Origin: JAPOUP01 sp965203255
Lineage (GTDB): Bacteria; Pseudomonadota; Alphaproteobacteria; Rhodobacterales; Rhodobacteraceae
Length of the DNA: 64,000 nt
Assembly (NCBI GenBank): GCA_965203255.1
Contig: OZ241882.1
Location: 3,100,001-3,164,000 of the forward strand
Direction: 5' to 3'
Shown: in pieces, positions 54,113 through 63,058 of the stretch
Layout of the letters: every line of letters begins with the position of its first letter
Numbering within the stretch: position 1 is the first letter of the stretch
Notes under the pieces: generated by a model
The model's database searches: none
What the model saw: the letters and a program-made list of their open reading frames with translations, nothing else
What the model was told of the DNA's origin: nothing
Program-made: the position numbers and the translations under genes

Positions 54113-54802
54113 TCAGCGTCCGGGTAGGTCACAACGCCTTTCTCTGGACGGAGCCTTGACTATCGAGAACATCTTTTCTGCGGCAGCAATCAATTCCCTT
54201 GTCATTGGATTTTCCCGAAGCTGCCTCTTGAGGCGCTCGAAATCCATAATGTTGTCGATACGCCGATCAAGAAAAGCCCACGTGTCTTCGCTGCCAGAGC
54301 TTTCGTCGCCAAGCCAATATAGCACTGTCGCTGAATGGACTCCGGAGAGAATCGCTCGTTTTGTATACCAATTCACATCGTCCGAAGTATCGCCCAGCGC
54401 TGTCCAGATCGAATCGGCCGTATCCCAAATCAGGCGACCACCTATTGCAACGTTTGGAGGCAGCGCGAACAGCGCAGAACTTCGGCGTACGACTTCCTTG
54501 TCAGAATCCGCTTCGATTCGAGTTCTTACCGCATATGCAACCCGGTCGCGAATCCGCATCTCGCCGAGATTCCCTGCAGCGAGTGCATCTCGCATAAGCC
54601 GGTCACCCCGCCGATGATGGGCCACCGCGAGGTCAAGTGGTCCCCTTGCACATATTCGCCACGCTTCCTCGGTCCCAATCCCGGAATCAATTGCCGCCGC
54701 ACAGAAAGTCGACCGAGACCAGCCGTCAAATCGGACATGCTCCAAGGAAGCCTCTATCAACCTTTCCATTACGTTGTCGAGTGATGTCGAGTCACGTTCC
54801 AT
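54113..54802 (-). CDS. coq9: COQ9 family protein
   Basis: Ubiquinone-synthesis accessory protein family, recurrently divergent from rpsU in alphaproteobacteria, as here. The frame has MERLIEASLEHVRFDGWSRS, SDDVNWYTKRAILSGVHSAT and WAFLDRRIDNIMDFERLKRQ, the COQ9 landmarks for lipid binding. I take ATG 54802 (MERDSTSLDN); the frame is open up to 54940 but would run into the rpsU promoter region. Confidence 0.9.
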   Translation of the reverse strand: MERDSTSLDNVMERLIEASLEHVRFDGWSRSTFCAAAIDSGIGTEEAWRICARGPLDLAVAHHRRGDRLMRDALAAGNLGEMRIRDRVAYAVRTRIEADSDKEVVRRSSALFALPPNVAIGGRLIWDTADSIWTALGDTSDDVNWYTKRAILSGVHSATVLYWLGDESSGSEDTWAFLDRRIDNIMDFERLKRQLRENPMTRELIAAAEKMFSIVKAPSRERRCDLPGR

Positions 54803-54914
54803 TTTTAGGTTGAAATCCGGGCTAGACAGGTTGTGGACAAGGGGCAAGTCCCTTGATATGAAGCCCATTCCATCACTGAATGCAACCCCAACCCGGAAAG
54901 GTGGTGACAGCCAC

Positions 54915-55121
54915 ATGCAGGTCAGCGTTCGCGACAACAACGTCGATCAGGCGCTCCGCGCCCTGAAAAAGAAGATGCAACGTGAAGGCGTGTTCCGCGA
55001 AATGAAGCTTCGGCAGCATTTCGAGAAACCCAGCGAACGACGCGCGCGAGAAAGGGCCGAGGCAATTCGCCGTGCCCGCAAGATCGCACGCAAGAAAGCC
55101 CAGCGTGAAGGGATGCTGTAA
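54915..55121 (+). CDS. rpsU: 30S ribosomal protein S21
   Basis: 68 residues from ATG 54915 with AAAGGTGG upstream: MQVSVRDNNVDQALRALKKK, then REMKLRQHFEKPSERRARER and a lysine/arginine-rich tail ending QREGML. Typical S21. The open frame upstream of the ATG is spurious. Confidence 0.96.
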   Translation: MQVSVRDNNVDQALRALKKKMQREGVFREMKLRQHFEKPSERRARERAEAIRRARKIARKKAQREGML

Positions 55122-55275
55122 GCGCCCCTCAGCCGCAGGGACCTCAAGGTTTCGGACGCCCCCAGGTGAATGCCCGGGGGCGCTCCGGTAAACTTGCCGA
55201 ACCACCTGTATCGACTATCGACAGATTCGTGACGCCGCTTGGCATCGGCCGGAGGCGAAGTGTTGAGCTGCCGAC

Positions 55276-55737
55276 CTACACCGGCAATGCGGTTGTTCTG
55301 AATACGGTCCGCAACGAAAACGACGAGTGCATCTGCGCAACTCCAGGCAACCGCGCCAGGTAGCGCCGGTGAATACGGGCAAAGTCGTCGGTATCACGGG
55401 CCGAGAGTTTCAGTAGATAATCCGCCGTACCCGCCATGAGGTGGCATTCCTGAAGATCCGGAATCAGCGCCACTTCGCGCTCGAAGGCATCCAATGCCTC
55501 TTCAGTCTGACCGCTGAGCGTAATTTCAACAAAGACCGTCGTCGGACGATCGATCTTCAAGGCGTCAAGAAGAGCGACATAGCTGGAGATCACTCCTTCC
55601 GCTTCAAGTCGCTTGACGCGCCGATGACAGGCGGAGGGTGACAGATTTACACACTCCGAAAGTTCGGCATTCGAAGTCCGTCCTGATTCCTGCAGCACCG
55701 TCAGGATTCGGCGATCTATTCTGTCGATATCAATCAC
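55276..55737 (-). CDS. Lrp/AsnC family transcriptional regulator
   Basis: 153 residues: winged helix IDRIDRRILTVLQESGRTSN and LSPSACHRRVKRLEAEGVI, then a RAM ligand-binding domain (VFVEITLSGQTEEALDAFE, ECHLMAGTADYLLKLSARD). Divergent from the alanine dehydrogenase gene, so very likely its alanine-responsive regulator (AldR-like). Confidence 0.92.
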   Translation of the reverse strand: MIDIDRIDRRILTVLQESGRTSNAELSECVNLSPSACHRRVKRLEAEGVISSYVALLDALKIDRPTTVFVEITLSGQTEEALDAFEREVALIPDLQECHLMAGTADYLLKLSARDTDDFARIHRRYLARLPGVAQMHSSFSLRTVFRTTALPV

Positions 55738-55870
55738 TGCGCAAAATCCTTCTAAAATAATGAGAATTAACCGAAGATATTATCTACACTGTTAATGTTC
55801 AATGGAAGAATTTCAGAAGAAATTGCGTCAAGTCTCCTCCATATTTGGCCCATTATACTGGGAGGGAATC
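55738..55870. promoter_or_regulatory. lrp-ald divergent control region
   Basis: A 133-base AT-rich gap between divergent genes (for example TTCTAAAATAATGAGAATTA and GATATTATCTACACTGTTAA), in contrast to the GC-rich surroundings. Lrp-family regulators bind such AT-rich, bendable sites; individual sites cannot be defined by eye. GGGAGG before 55871 is the ald ribosome-binding site. Confidence 0.6.
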
Positions 55871-56989
55871 ATGAAGATTGGCTGTCCGACGGAGATCAAA
55901 CCACAGGAATTCCGCGTTGGCCTAACCCCCAATGCGGCGGGCGAAGCGGTGTCCCACGGCCATAACGTCATCATTCAGAGGGGGGCCGGAGTGGAGGCGG
56001 GATATCCTGACTCGGACTACACCGCTGTTGGGGCAACCCTGGCCGAGGCGGCCGAGCAGGTCTTTGCGGAGGCGGAGCTGATCGTGAAGGTCAAGGAACC
56101 CCAGGAACGTGAGCGCCGAATGCTCCGCGAAGGTCAGGTGCTGTTCGCCTATCTTCATCTTGCGCCAGACCCGGAACAGACCAGGGAACTCCTGGCCTCC
56201 GGATGTACTGCGATCGCCTATGAGACAGTCACCGACTCAACCGGTGGTTTACCGCTCCTTGCACCAATGTCTGAAGTCGCAGGTCGGCTCGCTCCCCAGG
56301 TCGGCGCATGGACACTTCAGAAGGCCAATGGCGGTCGCGGTGTGTTGATGGGCGGCGTCCCAGGTGTCGGACCTGCAAAGGTGGTCGTCATCGGCGGTGG
56401 AATGGTGGGTACCAATGCCGCCCGTGTCGCCGCCGGCATGGGAGCGGATGTAACGGTGCTCGATCGCTCCCTGGTAAGGCTGAGATATCTCGACGACGTC
56501 TATAGACGTGAATTCAAAAACCGGTTTTCGACCGCAGCGGCGACCGCCGAGCTGATTCGGGATGCCGATCTGGTAATCGGTGCCGTGCTGATTCCCGGAG
56601 CTTCGGCACCCAAATTGATTTCGAAGGAACAGCTGTCCACGATGAAGAACGGCTCGGTCCTGGTCGATGTCGCAATTGACCAAGGCGGCTGCTTCGAAAC
56701 CTCACGCGCAACGACCCACGCCAACCCGATCTACGAGGTCGACGGCATCATGCATTACTGCGTCGCCAACATGCCTGGATCTGTCGCGCGCACGTCAACT
56801 TTGGGGCTTGGCAACGCAACACTGCCATTTCTGCTCGCACTTGCGGACAAGGGCTGGCGGCAGGCATGTTTGGATGATCCAGGCCTTATGGCGGGCCTGA
56901 ACGTGCATTCCGGAAATCTGACCTGCTACGCGGTCGGAAAGGCATTGGGTATCGACGTCCTGTCCGCGGACCTTGCAGTGAGGCGGTAG
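55871..56989 (+). CDS. ald: Alanine dehydrogenase
   Basis: NAD-dependent interconversion of alanine with pyruvate and ammonia. Start MKIGCPTEIKPQEFRVGLTP at ATG 55871; catalytic lysine in LIVKVKEPQ and histidine in AYLHLAPD; Rossmann motif VVVIGGGMVGTNAARVA near 175; catalytic aspartate in VDVAIDQGGCFETS. 372 residues, normal. The in-frame sequence back to 55802 is 5' leader. Confidence 0.94.
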   Translation: MKIGCPTEIKPQEFRVGLTPNAAGEAVSHGHNVIIQRGAGVEAGYPDSDYTAVGATLAEAAEQVFAEAELIVKVKEPQERERRMLREGQVLFAYLHLAPDPEQTRELLASGCTAIAYETVTDSTGGLPLLAPMSEVAGRLAPQVGAWTLQKANGGRGVLMGGVPGVGPAKVVVIGGGMVGTNAARVAAGMGADVTVLDRSLVRLRYLDDVYRREFKNRFSTAAATAELIRDADLVIGAVLIPGASAPKLISKEQLSTMKNGSVLVDVAIDQGGCFETSRATTHANPIYEVDGIMHYCVANMPGSVARTSTLGLGNATLPFLLALADKGWRQACLDDPGLMAGLNVHSGNLTCYAVGKALGIDVLSADLAVRR

Positions 56990-57204
56990 TACGGCGAATC
57001 ATATCCAGAACATTGCTCTCCTGGCCGTTCGGAGGTTGGCAATGTCGTCATGCGAAGATTCCGGGGTTGGGCGATCAGTGAACCTTGAAGACATATGTCC
57101 GGCAGATTGACCGTCAGGCGGTGTCGTTGAATTGAGTACTCGTGGAATGGTCCAGTCTCGGAGCAGTGGTAACTGTGCGGCTGCCTGCATTTGGCGGAAC
57201 CCAC

Positions 57205-57654
57205 CTATCCTGGAAGCTCTCCCTTCAGAGCGTAGCGCAGTATGTCAACCACCTGTCCGGGACGTTCGGCGACAGCGAGCGCGGCCGCATCGACTTCCTT
57301 CAAGGCATGACCGTGCTCTGCGCCGTGCAGGACGATGAGCGACTTGCCCAGAGCAGCGGCGTAACCGGCATCGAATGCAGCGTTCCATTGTCTGTACTTC
57401 TCGCCGAACCGCACAACGACGATATCCGCGTCCTTGATGAGCTTGCGGGTTCGAATCGCATTGATCATGGCACCCTTATGATCGTGCCAGTGCCGATCTT
57501 GCTCGGCACCGAGAATGGCAACACCACAATCGTCGGAAGCGGAATGATCGGTAACAGGGCCGCTGAACTGCAGGCCCAGTCCTTTCGCGGCTTCGATGAT
57601 TCGCTCCCGCCAATCAGTGTGAATCTCACCTGACAGATAGACATTCAGCTTCAT
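57205..57654 (-). CDS. YtoQ family protein
   Basis: 149 residues: MKLNVYLSGEIHTDWRERII, then SGPVTDHSASDDCG, DADIVVVRFGEKYRQWNAAF and GYAAALGKSLIVLH. The fold suggests a nucleoside 2-deoxyribosyltransferase-like enzyme, but no reaction is established for the family. The ATG overlaps the upstream phosphoribosyltransferase stop (ATGA), so the two are coupled. Confidence 0.87.
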   Translation of the reverse strand: MKLNVYLSGEIHTDWRERIIEAAKGLGLQFSGPVTDHSASDDCGVAILGAEQDRHWHDHKGAMINAIRTRKLIKDADIVVVRFGEKYRQWNAAFDAGYAAALGKSLIVLHGAEHGHALKEVDAAALAVAERPGQVVDILRYALKGELPG

Positions 57655-58319
57655 CGCCCGTCTCCCAAATCCATCCGCCCAGCTGAATTACGTAGGCAGG
57701 CAATCACTTCGCTATCACTTGTTTGCCCGAAGTCAATGTAACCCTGCCCGACCGCAAGAAAGGGCACCGGTGACAAAAGACATAGGAACCGGTCAACCAG
57801 GCACTCGAAGGCGGTCACGGTGTCTGAGGGCGCCACTGGTGTAGCCAGTGTTACACTTGCTGGCGCAAGAAGTTCCAAGGCCTTCAGCGCTGCCTTGGCG
57901 GTTGCGCCGGTCGCAATGCCGTCGTCGACAAGGACAGCGTCCTGGCCCTCTACGTCGATTGATGGTCGTCCCTGCAGATAGACCCGGCGCCGCTCATCGA
58001 TCACCCCCAACTGAAACTCGACTTCGCTGGCCAGTTCGGTCTTGTCGAGTCCCAGTGAATCAAGCACGTCCCTATTCCAGACGGTCTGGGGTTTCACTCC
58101 ATTCACGACCGCCCCAGCCGCGAGTTCAGGCCGACCCGGAACCCTGATCTTCCGGACCATCAAAAGGTCAAGAGGTGCCTGAAGGATTTCAGCTACCGGA
58201 GCCGCTACCGGCGCACCGCCACGCGGGAGAGCAAGAACAACAGGACGGGGGAGCCTGAGTTCCGCAACCGCCTGAGCCAAAGCTTCGCCCGCCTCATTGC
58301 GATTCAGAAACCTGCGCAA
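57651..58319 (-). CDS. Phosphoribosyltransferase-family protein
   Basis: 222 residues: a PRT fold with the PRPP-binding loop VLVDDGIATGATAKAAL near 110, and an upstream VLALPRGGAPVAAPVAE loop. The family includes predicted PRTases fused or linked to erythromycin-esterase-like or dienelactone-type genes; here the partner is ytoQ, four bases overlapping. Substrate unknown. Confidence 0.87.
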   Translation of the reverse strand: MRRFLNRNEAGEALAQAVAELRLPRPVVLALPRGGAPVAAPVAEILQAPLDLLMVRKIRVPGRPELAAGAVVNGVKPQTVWNRDVLDSLGLDKTELASEVEFQLGVIDERRRVYLQGRPSIDVEGQDAVLVDDGIATGATAKAALKALELLAPASVTLATPVAPSDTVTAFECLVDRFLCLLSPVPFLAVGQGYIDFGQTSDSEVIACLRNSAGRMDLGDGR

Positions 58320-58433
58320 CCGATCTCCTTTCGTGCTTCAAAGTTCTCTTCCGGCGCGGCCAGCCAATTCAACCATACAACCAGATGGCTGGCACCAGTG
58401 GATTTTTCCACAGTTCCCGGAATTCGATCTAGG

Positions 58434-58838
58434 GCCTGTTGACAGTCATGTTGCCGCAACCACGCCGGCGACGGGATGAATCCCCGCCGCGAAGCTCTCG
58501 TCCGTCCTGTCGTACCGGGTTGCCATCGCCCGGAACTCCCTGGTTCCCGCGAAGGGGTTCTCGACCTGACGCCGCCACCTGTACATCTCCCGGTCATGCT
58601 CCCGGGGTTCCGCACGGTTCCGTTTCGACGGGACCACCGCCTCCGCCCCGCGTAGGGCCAGGTCCTCCAGGAGCCGGTCCGCGTCGAACGCCCTGTCCCC
58701 GGACCAGCGCCCCGAAGGAGAGTCCCTCCAGAAGCTCCGCCGTCCCCGCGAGGTCGTGCGCCTGGCCGGGCAGGGTCGTGAACCGGACCAGGTACCCGAG
58801 CGCGTCCACGACCGCCACGATCCTGCCCGTCAGGCCGC
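58434..58838 (-). pseudogene. IS5-family transposase, C-terminal remnant
   Basis: The left end GGGCCTGTTGACAGTCATGT resembles an IS5-group terminal repeat. On the minus strand TGRIVAVVDALGYLVRF (near 58830), then in a shifted frame NRAEPREHDREMYRWRRQVE and FRAMATRYDRTDESFAAG, the C-terminal part of an IS5 DDE transposase with its final glutamate region. Its 5' half is replaced by an IS30 end at 58842. Confidence 0.65.
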
Positions 58839-58841
58839 CCC

Positions 58842-58935
58842 GGGAGGGGGTGGAATGGATTTCGGGGTCGCGTCCGTCCGGGCTCCGCCCTCGCTGCGGG
58901 AATGGCCGGTGTTGCACTTCGGAGTGGAAGTGGGG
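58842..58935 (+). mobile_element. IS30 right-end remnant (copy 4)
   Basis: About 94 bases matching the extreme right end of the other copies, from GGGAGGGGGTGGAATGGATT to GGAGTGGAAGTGGGG, with the tail hairpins deleted as in copy 1. No transposase sequence is left. Confidence 0.85.
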
Positions 58936-58983
58936 CAAACATTAAAAGTATGCTTATGTATGACACATCGAAAAGGATATGCA

Positions 58984-59247
58984 ATGCCTTCAGCCGAGCG
59001 AATGACCATTACAATGCCGTCAGATATGGCCGAGACCCTGCGCCAGACCGTGGCCGGTGGTGAGTATGCTTCGACCAGTGAAGTTGTCCGCGAGGCGCTG
59101 CGCGACTGGACACGCAACCGCGATACCGAGCGCCGCGAGCTTGAGACCCTGCGGGACGCGATCAAAGCCGGGTTGGATAGCGGCCCAGGTATTCCGGCCG
59201 ATGAGGTCTTTGCCGAGCTGCGGGTGCGCTACGCTGATAAGTCCTGA
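58984..59247 (+). CDS. parD: ParD-type antitoxin
   Basis: 87 residues from ATG 58984: MTITMPSDMAETLRQTVAGG and YASTSEVVREALRDW make the ribbon-helix-helix domain; an acidic C-terminus (ADEVFAELRVRYADKS) would bind the toxin. Immediately follows the IS30 scar, and parE starts two bases after its stop. Confidence 0.9.
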   Translation: MPSAERMTITMPSDMAETLRQTVAGGEYASTSEVVREALRDWTRNRDTERRELETLRDAIKAGLDSGPGIPADEVFAELRVRYADKS

Positions 59248-59249
59248 CC

Positions 59250-59543
59250 GTGGCAAAGCTGGTTATCCTGCCCGCCGCACGGGCAGACCTCATTGACATT
59301 GGTGACTTTATCGCGCTCGACAATCCACCCCGTGCTGCTTCCTTCGTGGCTGAGATCGAGGCGAAGATTGTGGAAGTGGGCGGGCGCCCCGGCAGCTTCC
59401 AGAAGCGTGACGACCTGCACAAAGGGCTGCGTCACGCACTGCATGGCCGCTATCTGATTTTCTTCATCGAGAAGGGTGATGAAGTGCAGATTGTGCGGGT
59501 TATCCAAGGTTCGAGAGACTTGCCAAGACTGCTGAGATTTTAG
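59250..59543 (+). CDS. parE: ParE-type toxin
   Basis: 97 residues from GTG 59250: MAKLVILPAARADLIDIGDF, then PPRAASFVAEIEAKI, LHKGLRHALHGRYLIFFI and VIQGSRDLPRLLRF, the RelE/ParE fold. Full length and intact, forming a canonical ParDE module; ParE toxins inhibit gyrase, though that target is assumed here. Confidence 0.9.
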   Translation: MAKLVILPAARADLIDIGDFIALDNPPRAASFVAEIEAKIVEVGGRPGSFQKRDDLHKGLRHALHGRYLIFFIEKGDEVQIVRVIQGSRDLPRLLRF

Positions 59544-59554
59544 ACTGTCGACCG

Positions 59555-60214
59555 CTAGTCGAACGCCTCTTCGGTAAGGAGAGGCACGACCGCCGCCGCA
59601 CAATCCAAACGCAACTGATCCAACCATTCATCCTTCATTTCGCGCGCTTTCCTTCCGGATTCCGGCCCTGCCACGACGAAATCGACCCCGCTCAGATCAA
59701 GCTCTAACGGACCCAGCAATGGTGTTGCGCCAACGAACTTCACCGCAGCAGGCACCTGCCGCAGATGGTCGATCCGATGGTGAAACTTCTGCGTCTCAAC
59801 CGTGACGCCAACCCAGTGATTTTCAGGCCAGTCCAGCTCACCAGCCAAAGCCTTCATCCGCGTTGAACGCTTGGTCAGCATTTGATAGGTGTGCCGAGGC
59901 GGCGCCTGGATCACATCGAAAACCTGCCGGATGAACTCGACCGGCACGTCTTTGTGGAACAGATCAGACATAGAACTCAGAAACACCAAACGTGGTTTGC
60001 GCCAGCGAAACGGCACATCCAGAAGGTGTTCATGCAAAGTCAGACCAAAACCCGGCCCAGAGGTCTTTGGATCACCGTCTTTCCGATACTTGGGCTGGCC
60101 CCGATACCGAAACCGCCGCACAATCTCCAAGGCATAACAATAGTCACAAGCCGGAGAAATCTTGTTGCAGCCTGTCAACGGGTTTCACGACTCGTCATTC
60201 CAATCATCCTTGGT
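59555..60214 (-). pseudogene. Gp37/Gp68 family protein (DUF5131), decayed second copy
   Basis: Family motifs are all here: GCNKISPACDYCYALEIVRR with the three cysteines, FLSSMSDLFHKDVP, YQMLTKRSTRM, WVGVTVET, VAGPESGRKAREM. Two defects: upstream of the cysteines the codon that should be the tryptophan of WNP is TGA (60185-60187), and the C-terminus ends VPLLTEEAFD where the FKQWGG segment belongs. Only about 207 codons remain from TTG 60178. Paralogous to 17141-17935 but diverged. Confidence 0.75.
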
Positions 60215-60301
60215 TTTCAGGCCCTGCAAATAGGCATGACGTTTGGCCTGCACATCGCGCAGGCCATCTTCGTTCAGACCAAGGAGAGGTAACTGGGTCA
60301 T
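60185..60301 (-). CDS. Short frame upstream of the decayed Gp37/Gp68 gene
   Basis: 38 codons from ATG 60301 (MTQLPLLGLNEDGLRDVQAK, ending KDDWNDES) to the TGA at 60185. ATG overlaps the stop of a preceding frame that reads GDGFAMLTDKWGNIWYLAF and starts within debris after pheT. Probably remnants of a small operon; neither is recognised. Confidence 0.3.
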   Translation of the reverse strand: MTQLPLLGLNEDGLRDVQAKRHAYLQGLKTKDDWNDES

Positions 60302-60467
60302 TTGCCCTCGTCTTGGCGGCGTTCACGGATTTGATCGCCGTCCAAAATCACTGTCGCAAAAGCCAGATACCAAATGTTGCCCCACTTGTCGGTGAGCATG
60401 GCAAAGCCGTCGCCATGATATTGCTCTTGCGGCTCGGCCAAGGATGTGGCCCCTGCGTTAACGGGCC
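60298..60467 (-). pseudogene. Truncated frame next to pheT
   Basis: Minus-strand frame ending TGA 60298-60300 reads EQYHGDGFAMLTDKWGNIWY then LAFATVILDGDQIRERRQDE. No start between it and the pheT stop; likely a C-terminal fragment of an unknown small gene left by the recombination that brought the neighbouring accessory genes. Confidence 0.35.
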
Positions 60468-62873
60468 CTAACTGCGCAGGAGACCACCAGTGGCCTTGAC
60501 GACCCTTTCAACAATCCTTGCACTGACAGAGTCAATCTCTTCGTCCGTAAGCGTCTTGCGTATAGGTTGGAGACGCACAGTGATCGCCAGGGACTTTTTA
60601 CCCCGGCCCAGAACAGGTCCGGCGAACTCATCGAAAACCCTCACCTCTTCGACCAACTCCCTGTTTGCGCCCTTGGCGGCATTCACCACTGTCTGCGCTT
60701 CGACACTCGATTCCACGACAAATGCGAAGTCCCGTTCAACGGCCTGAAGATCCCGTGCTGCGAGAGCCGCCCGGGTCGAGGCGGTTCTACGCGGTTCCGG
60801 AACCTGTTCGAGCCAGATCGAGAAGCCAACGACCGGTCCCTTCACGTCCAGTTCGCGTAGAACCCTTGGATGGATTTCCCCGAAAACCCCCAATACCCTC
60901 TTCGGGCCAAGACAGATTCTGCCGTGGCGCCCTGGATGCCACCATTCCTCCGCATCGCGAAGCAGCTGAGTCCCTTTAGGTGCTCCAAGCGCAGTCAGAA
61001 TTACTGCGGCATCCGCCTTGGCGTCAAACACGTCCACAGGGCGCCGCGATGCATGCACATCCTTAGGTCCAGTATGACCGACCAGAATTCCGGATATCTG
61101 GGTGCGCTCATCTCCGGGTTCACCCCCATGGAACACCGGTCCCACCTCAAAGAGACCGAAATCCATGAATCCCCGCGCCTGGTTGCGCACAGCGGCCTGC
61201 AGAAGGCCAGGCAAGAGGTCGGGACGCAAATGACTCATCTCGCTGGAAATCGGGTTCTCGAGCCTTGTCGAATCCGTGCCACCACCGAACAGTCGGGCTG
61301 CGGGCCCGTCAATGAAGGAGTATGTCACACACTCGTTGTAGCCCAGCGAAGCGCAACTGCGCCGGGCAGCACCTTCCCGCCGTTGCCTGACCGTAAGAAC
61401 AGGTTCTGGAACGCCAGATCGCGGCCGCGGCATCGGTGAGCCTTTCAGTTCTGTCAGCGAGGCAATCCGGGCGATCTCCTCGACAAGATCCGCATCGCCC
61501 CGTATGTCCGGACGCCAGGATGGTGGATAGACAAGCTCTTGATCCAACTGGAATCCCAGCGCCTCCAACGTAGTGCGCTGGACGCTGTCTAGGATGTCCA
61601 TGCCGACAAGTGACTTCACCCGATCGGTGTTCAGCCGATAGGCGCGGCCGGTATCGGGTACGGCACCGTCCATCACCACATTCGATGCCTCTCCTCCACA
61701 GATATCAAGGATCAATCCGGTTCCGACATCCAGCCCGGGAAGCGCGAAAGCAGGATCCACACCACGCTCGAATCGGTATTTGGCGTCCGAGGAAATCTTC
61801 AGTTCACGGCCAGTTGCGGCGATCTTTACCGGATCCCAAAGTGCGCTCTCGAGAAACACATTCACGGTGTTCCCGGTACAGCCGGAATGCGCACCGCCCA
61901 TGACGCCAGCGATCGATTCCGGGCCGCGCCTGTCAGAGATGGCGATCATGCCGGGCTGAAGCACGTATTCTCTGTCGTCCAAGGCGAGAATCGGGGTCGG
62001 TCCGGTGACATGGTGTATATACAACAGGTCACCCTCAATGACATCCGCGTCAAATACATGGAGCGGACGGTTCATGTCGTATGTCAGATAGTTGGTGATA
62101 TCCACCAGGGCAGAGATTGGGCGAAGTCCGATCGCCCTGATCCGCGCTTGCAGCCAATCGGGGCTCGGCCCATTTGTGACCCCCCGAATCAATCTTCCCG
62201 CGAACAGGGGGCAATCCCTTGACTTCAGGTCGTCATCGATACGGACGCGGATCGGACTCTCGAATCCGCTTTCGACACCGGGCACCTTGTAGGGTTTCAG
62301 CTTTCCGAGACCCCGCGCCGCCAGATCGCGCGCAATTCCGCGTACTCCGAGGGCATCCGGCCGATTCGGTGTAATGGCGATTTCGATCATGGGATCGACC
62401 TGGCCCGGGTTGGCCTGCTCAAGCCAGTCGACAAACTCTGTCCCTACCGCGGGCTCGCCAGTGAGTTCGATTATCCCGTCATGCTCGTCGGAAAGCTCCA
62501 GCTCCCTCTCGGAGCACATCATGCCATGGCTCTCAACACCACGGATCTTTCCTACCTGGATGGTCCTGTCGATACCCGGGACGTACATTCCGGGCTTCGC
62601 AACGACGACGCGGATACCTTCACGGGCATTCGGCGCACCGCAGACAATCTCCCGATCGCCTTCACCGGTCTCGACCGTACAGACCCTCAACCGGTCCGCG
62701 TCAGGATGCTGGACCGCCCTCCTGACACGTCCCACCGTGAAACCAGCCAACCGATCGAATGGATTGTGGACGTGTTCAACTTCCAGGCCAAGATCCGTAA
62801 GCGCATCCGCGATCTGGTTCACAGTTGCCGGGGTCTCCAGATGGTCCCGTAGCCAGGAAAGCGTGAATTTCAT
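60468..62873 (-). CDS. pheT: Phenylalanine--tRNA ligase beta subunit
   Basis: Beta subunit of the alpha2-beta2 synthetase. N-terminal tRNA-binding domain (VGRVRRAVQHPDADRLRVC, CGAPNAREGIRVVVA), B3/B4 editing domain (SALVDITNYLTYDMNRPLHV), B5, and C-terminal anticodon-binding domain (SLAITVRLQPIRKTLTDEEI). 801 residues, full. Start ATG 62873 overlaps the preceding small frame's stop. Confidence 0.95.
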   Translation of the reverse strand: MKFTLSWLRDHLETPATVNQIADALTDLGLEVEHVHNPFDRLAGFTVGRVRRAVQHPDADRLRVCTVETGEGDREIVCGAPNAREGIRVVVAKPGMYVPGIDRTIQVGKIRGVESHGMMCSERELELSDEHDGIIELTGEPAVGTEFVDWLEQANPGQVDPMIEIAITPNRPDALGVRGIARDLAARGLGKLKPYKVPGVESGFESPIRVRIDDDLKSRDCPLFAGRLIRGVTNGPSPDWLQARIRAIGLRPISALVDITNYLTYDMNRPLHVFDADVIEGDLLYIHHVTGPTPILALDDREYVLQPGMIAISDRRGPESIAGVMGGAHSGCTGNTVNVFLESALWDPVKIAATGRELKISSDAKYRFERGVDPAFALPGLDVGTGLILDICGGEASNVVMDGAVPDTGRAYRLNTDRVKSLVGMDILDSVQRTTLEALGFQLDQELVYPPSWRPDIRGDADLVEEIARIASLTELKGSPMPRPRSGVPEPVLTVRQRREGAARRSCASLGYNECVTYSFIDGPAARLFGGGTDSTRLENPISSEMSHLRPDLLPGLLQAAVRNQARGFMDFGLFEVGPVFHGGEPGDERTQISGILVGHTGPKDVHASRRPVDVFDAKADAAVILTALGAPKGTQLLRDAEEWWHPGRHGRICLGPKRVLGVFGEIHPRVLRELDVKGPVVGFSIWLEQVPEPRRTASTRAALAARDLQAVERDFAFVVESSVEAQTVVNAAKGANRELVEEVRVFDEFAGPVLGRGKKSLAITVRLQPIRKTLTDEEIDSVSARIVERVVKATGGLLRS

Positions 62874-63058
62874 GAAACCAGCCCCGTCATTGGTGGAATT
62901 GCAGGCATCTTCGGCCCCTCATTGCATAGAAAGATCACGCTCCGCTCACCAGTCGCACGATCCAGTCCGCACAGTGACACGGAAGAGGAAGATTCTCCTG
63001 ACGCCATTCGGGCCTCCGTCAGCGGTCTCGGCCATGTTTGCGTTGCGTCGAACGTCAC
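62870..63058 (-). CDS. Small coupled frame between pheS and pheT
   Basis: A 62-codon frame starting at GTG 63058 overlaps the pheS stop by four bases (GTGA) and ends in a TGA that overlaps the pheT start by four bases (ATGA). GGAGGG lies about 14 bases before the GTG. It reads VTFDATQTWPRPLTEARMAS and GLDRATGERSVIFLCNEG. Not recognised. Such exact double overlap is typical of a coupled gene, but it may be chance. Confidence 0.45.
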   Translation of the reverse strand: MTFDATQTWPRPLTEARMASGESSSSVSLCGLDRATGERSVIFLCNEGPKMPAIPPMTGLVS

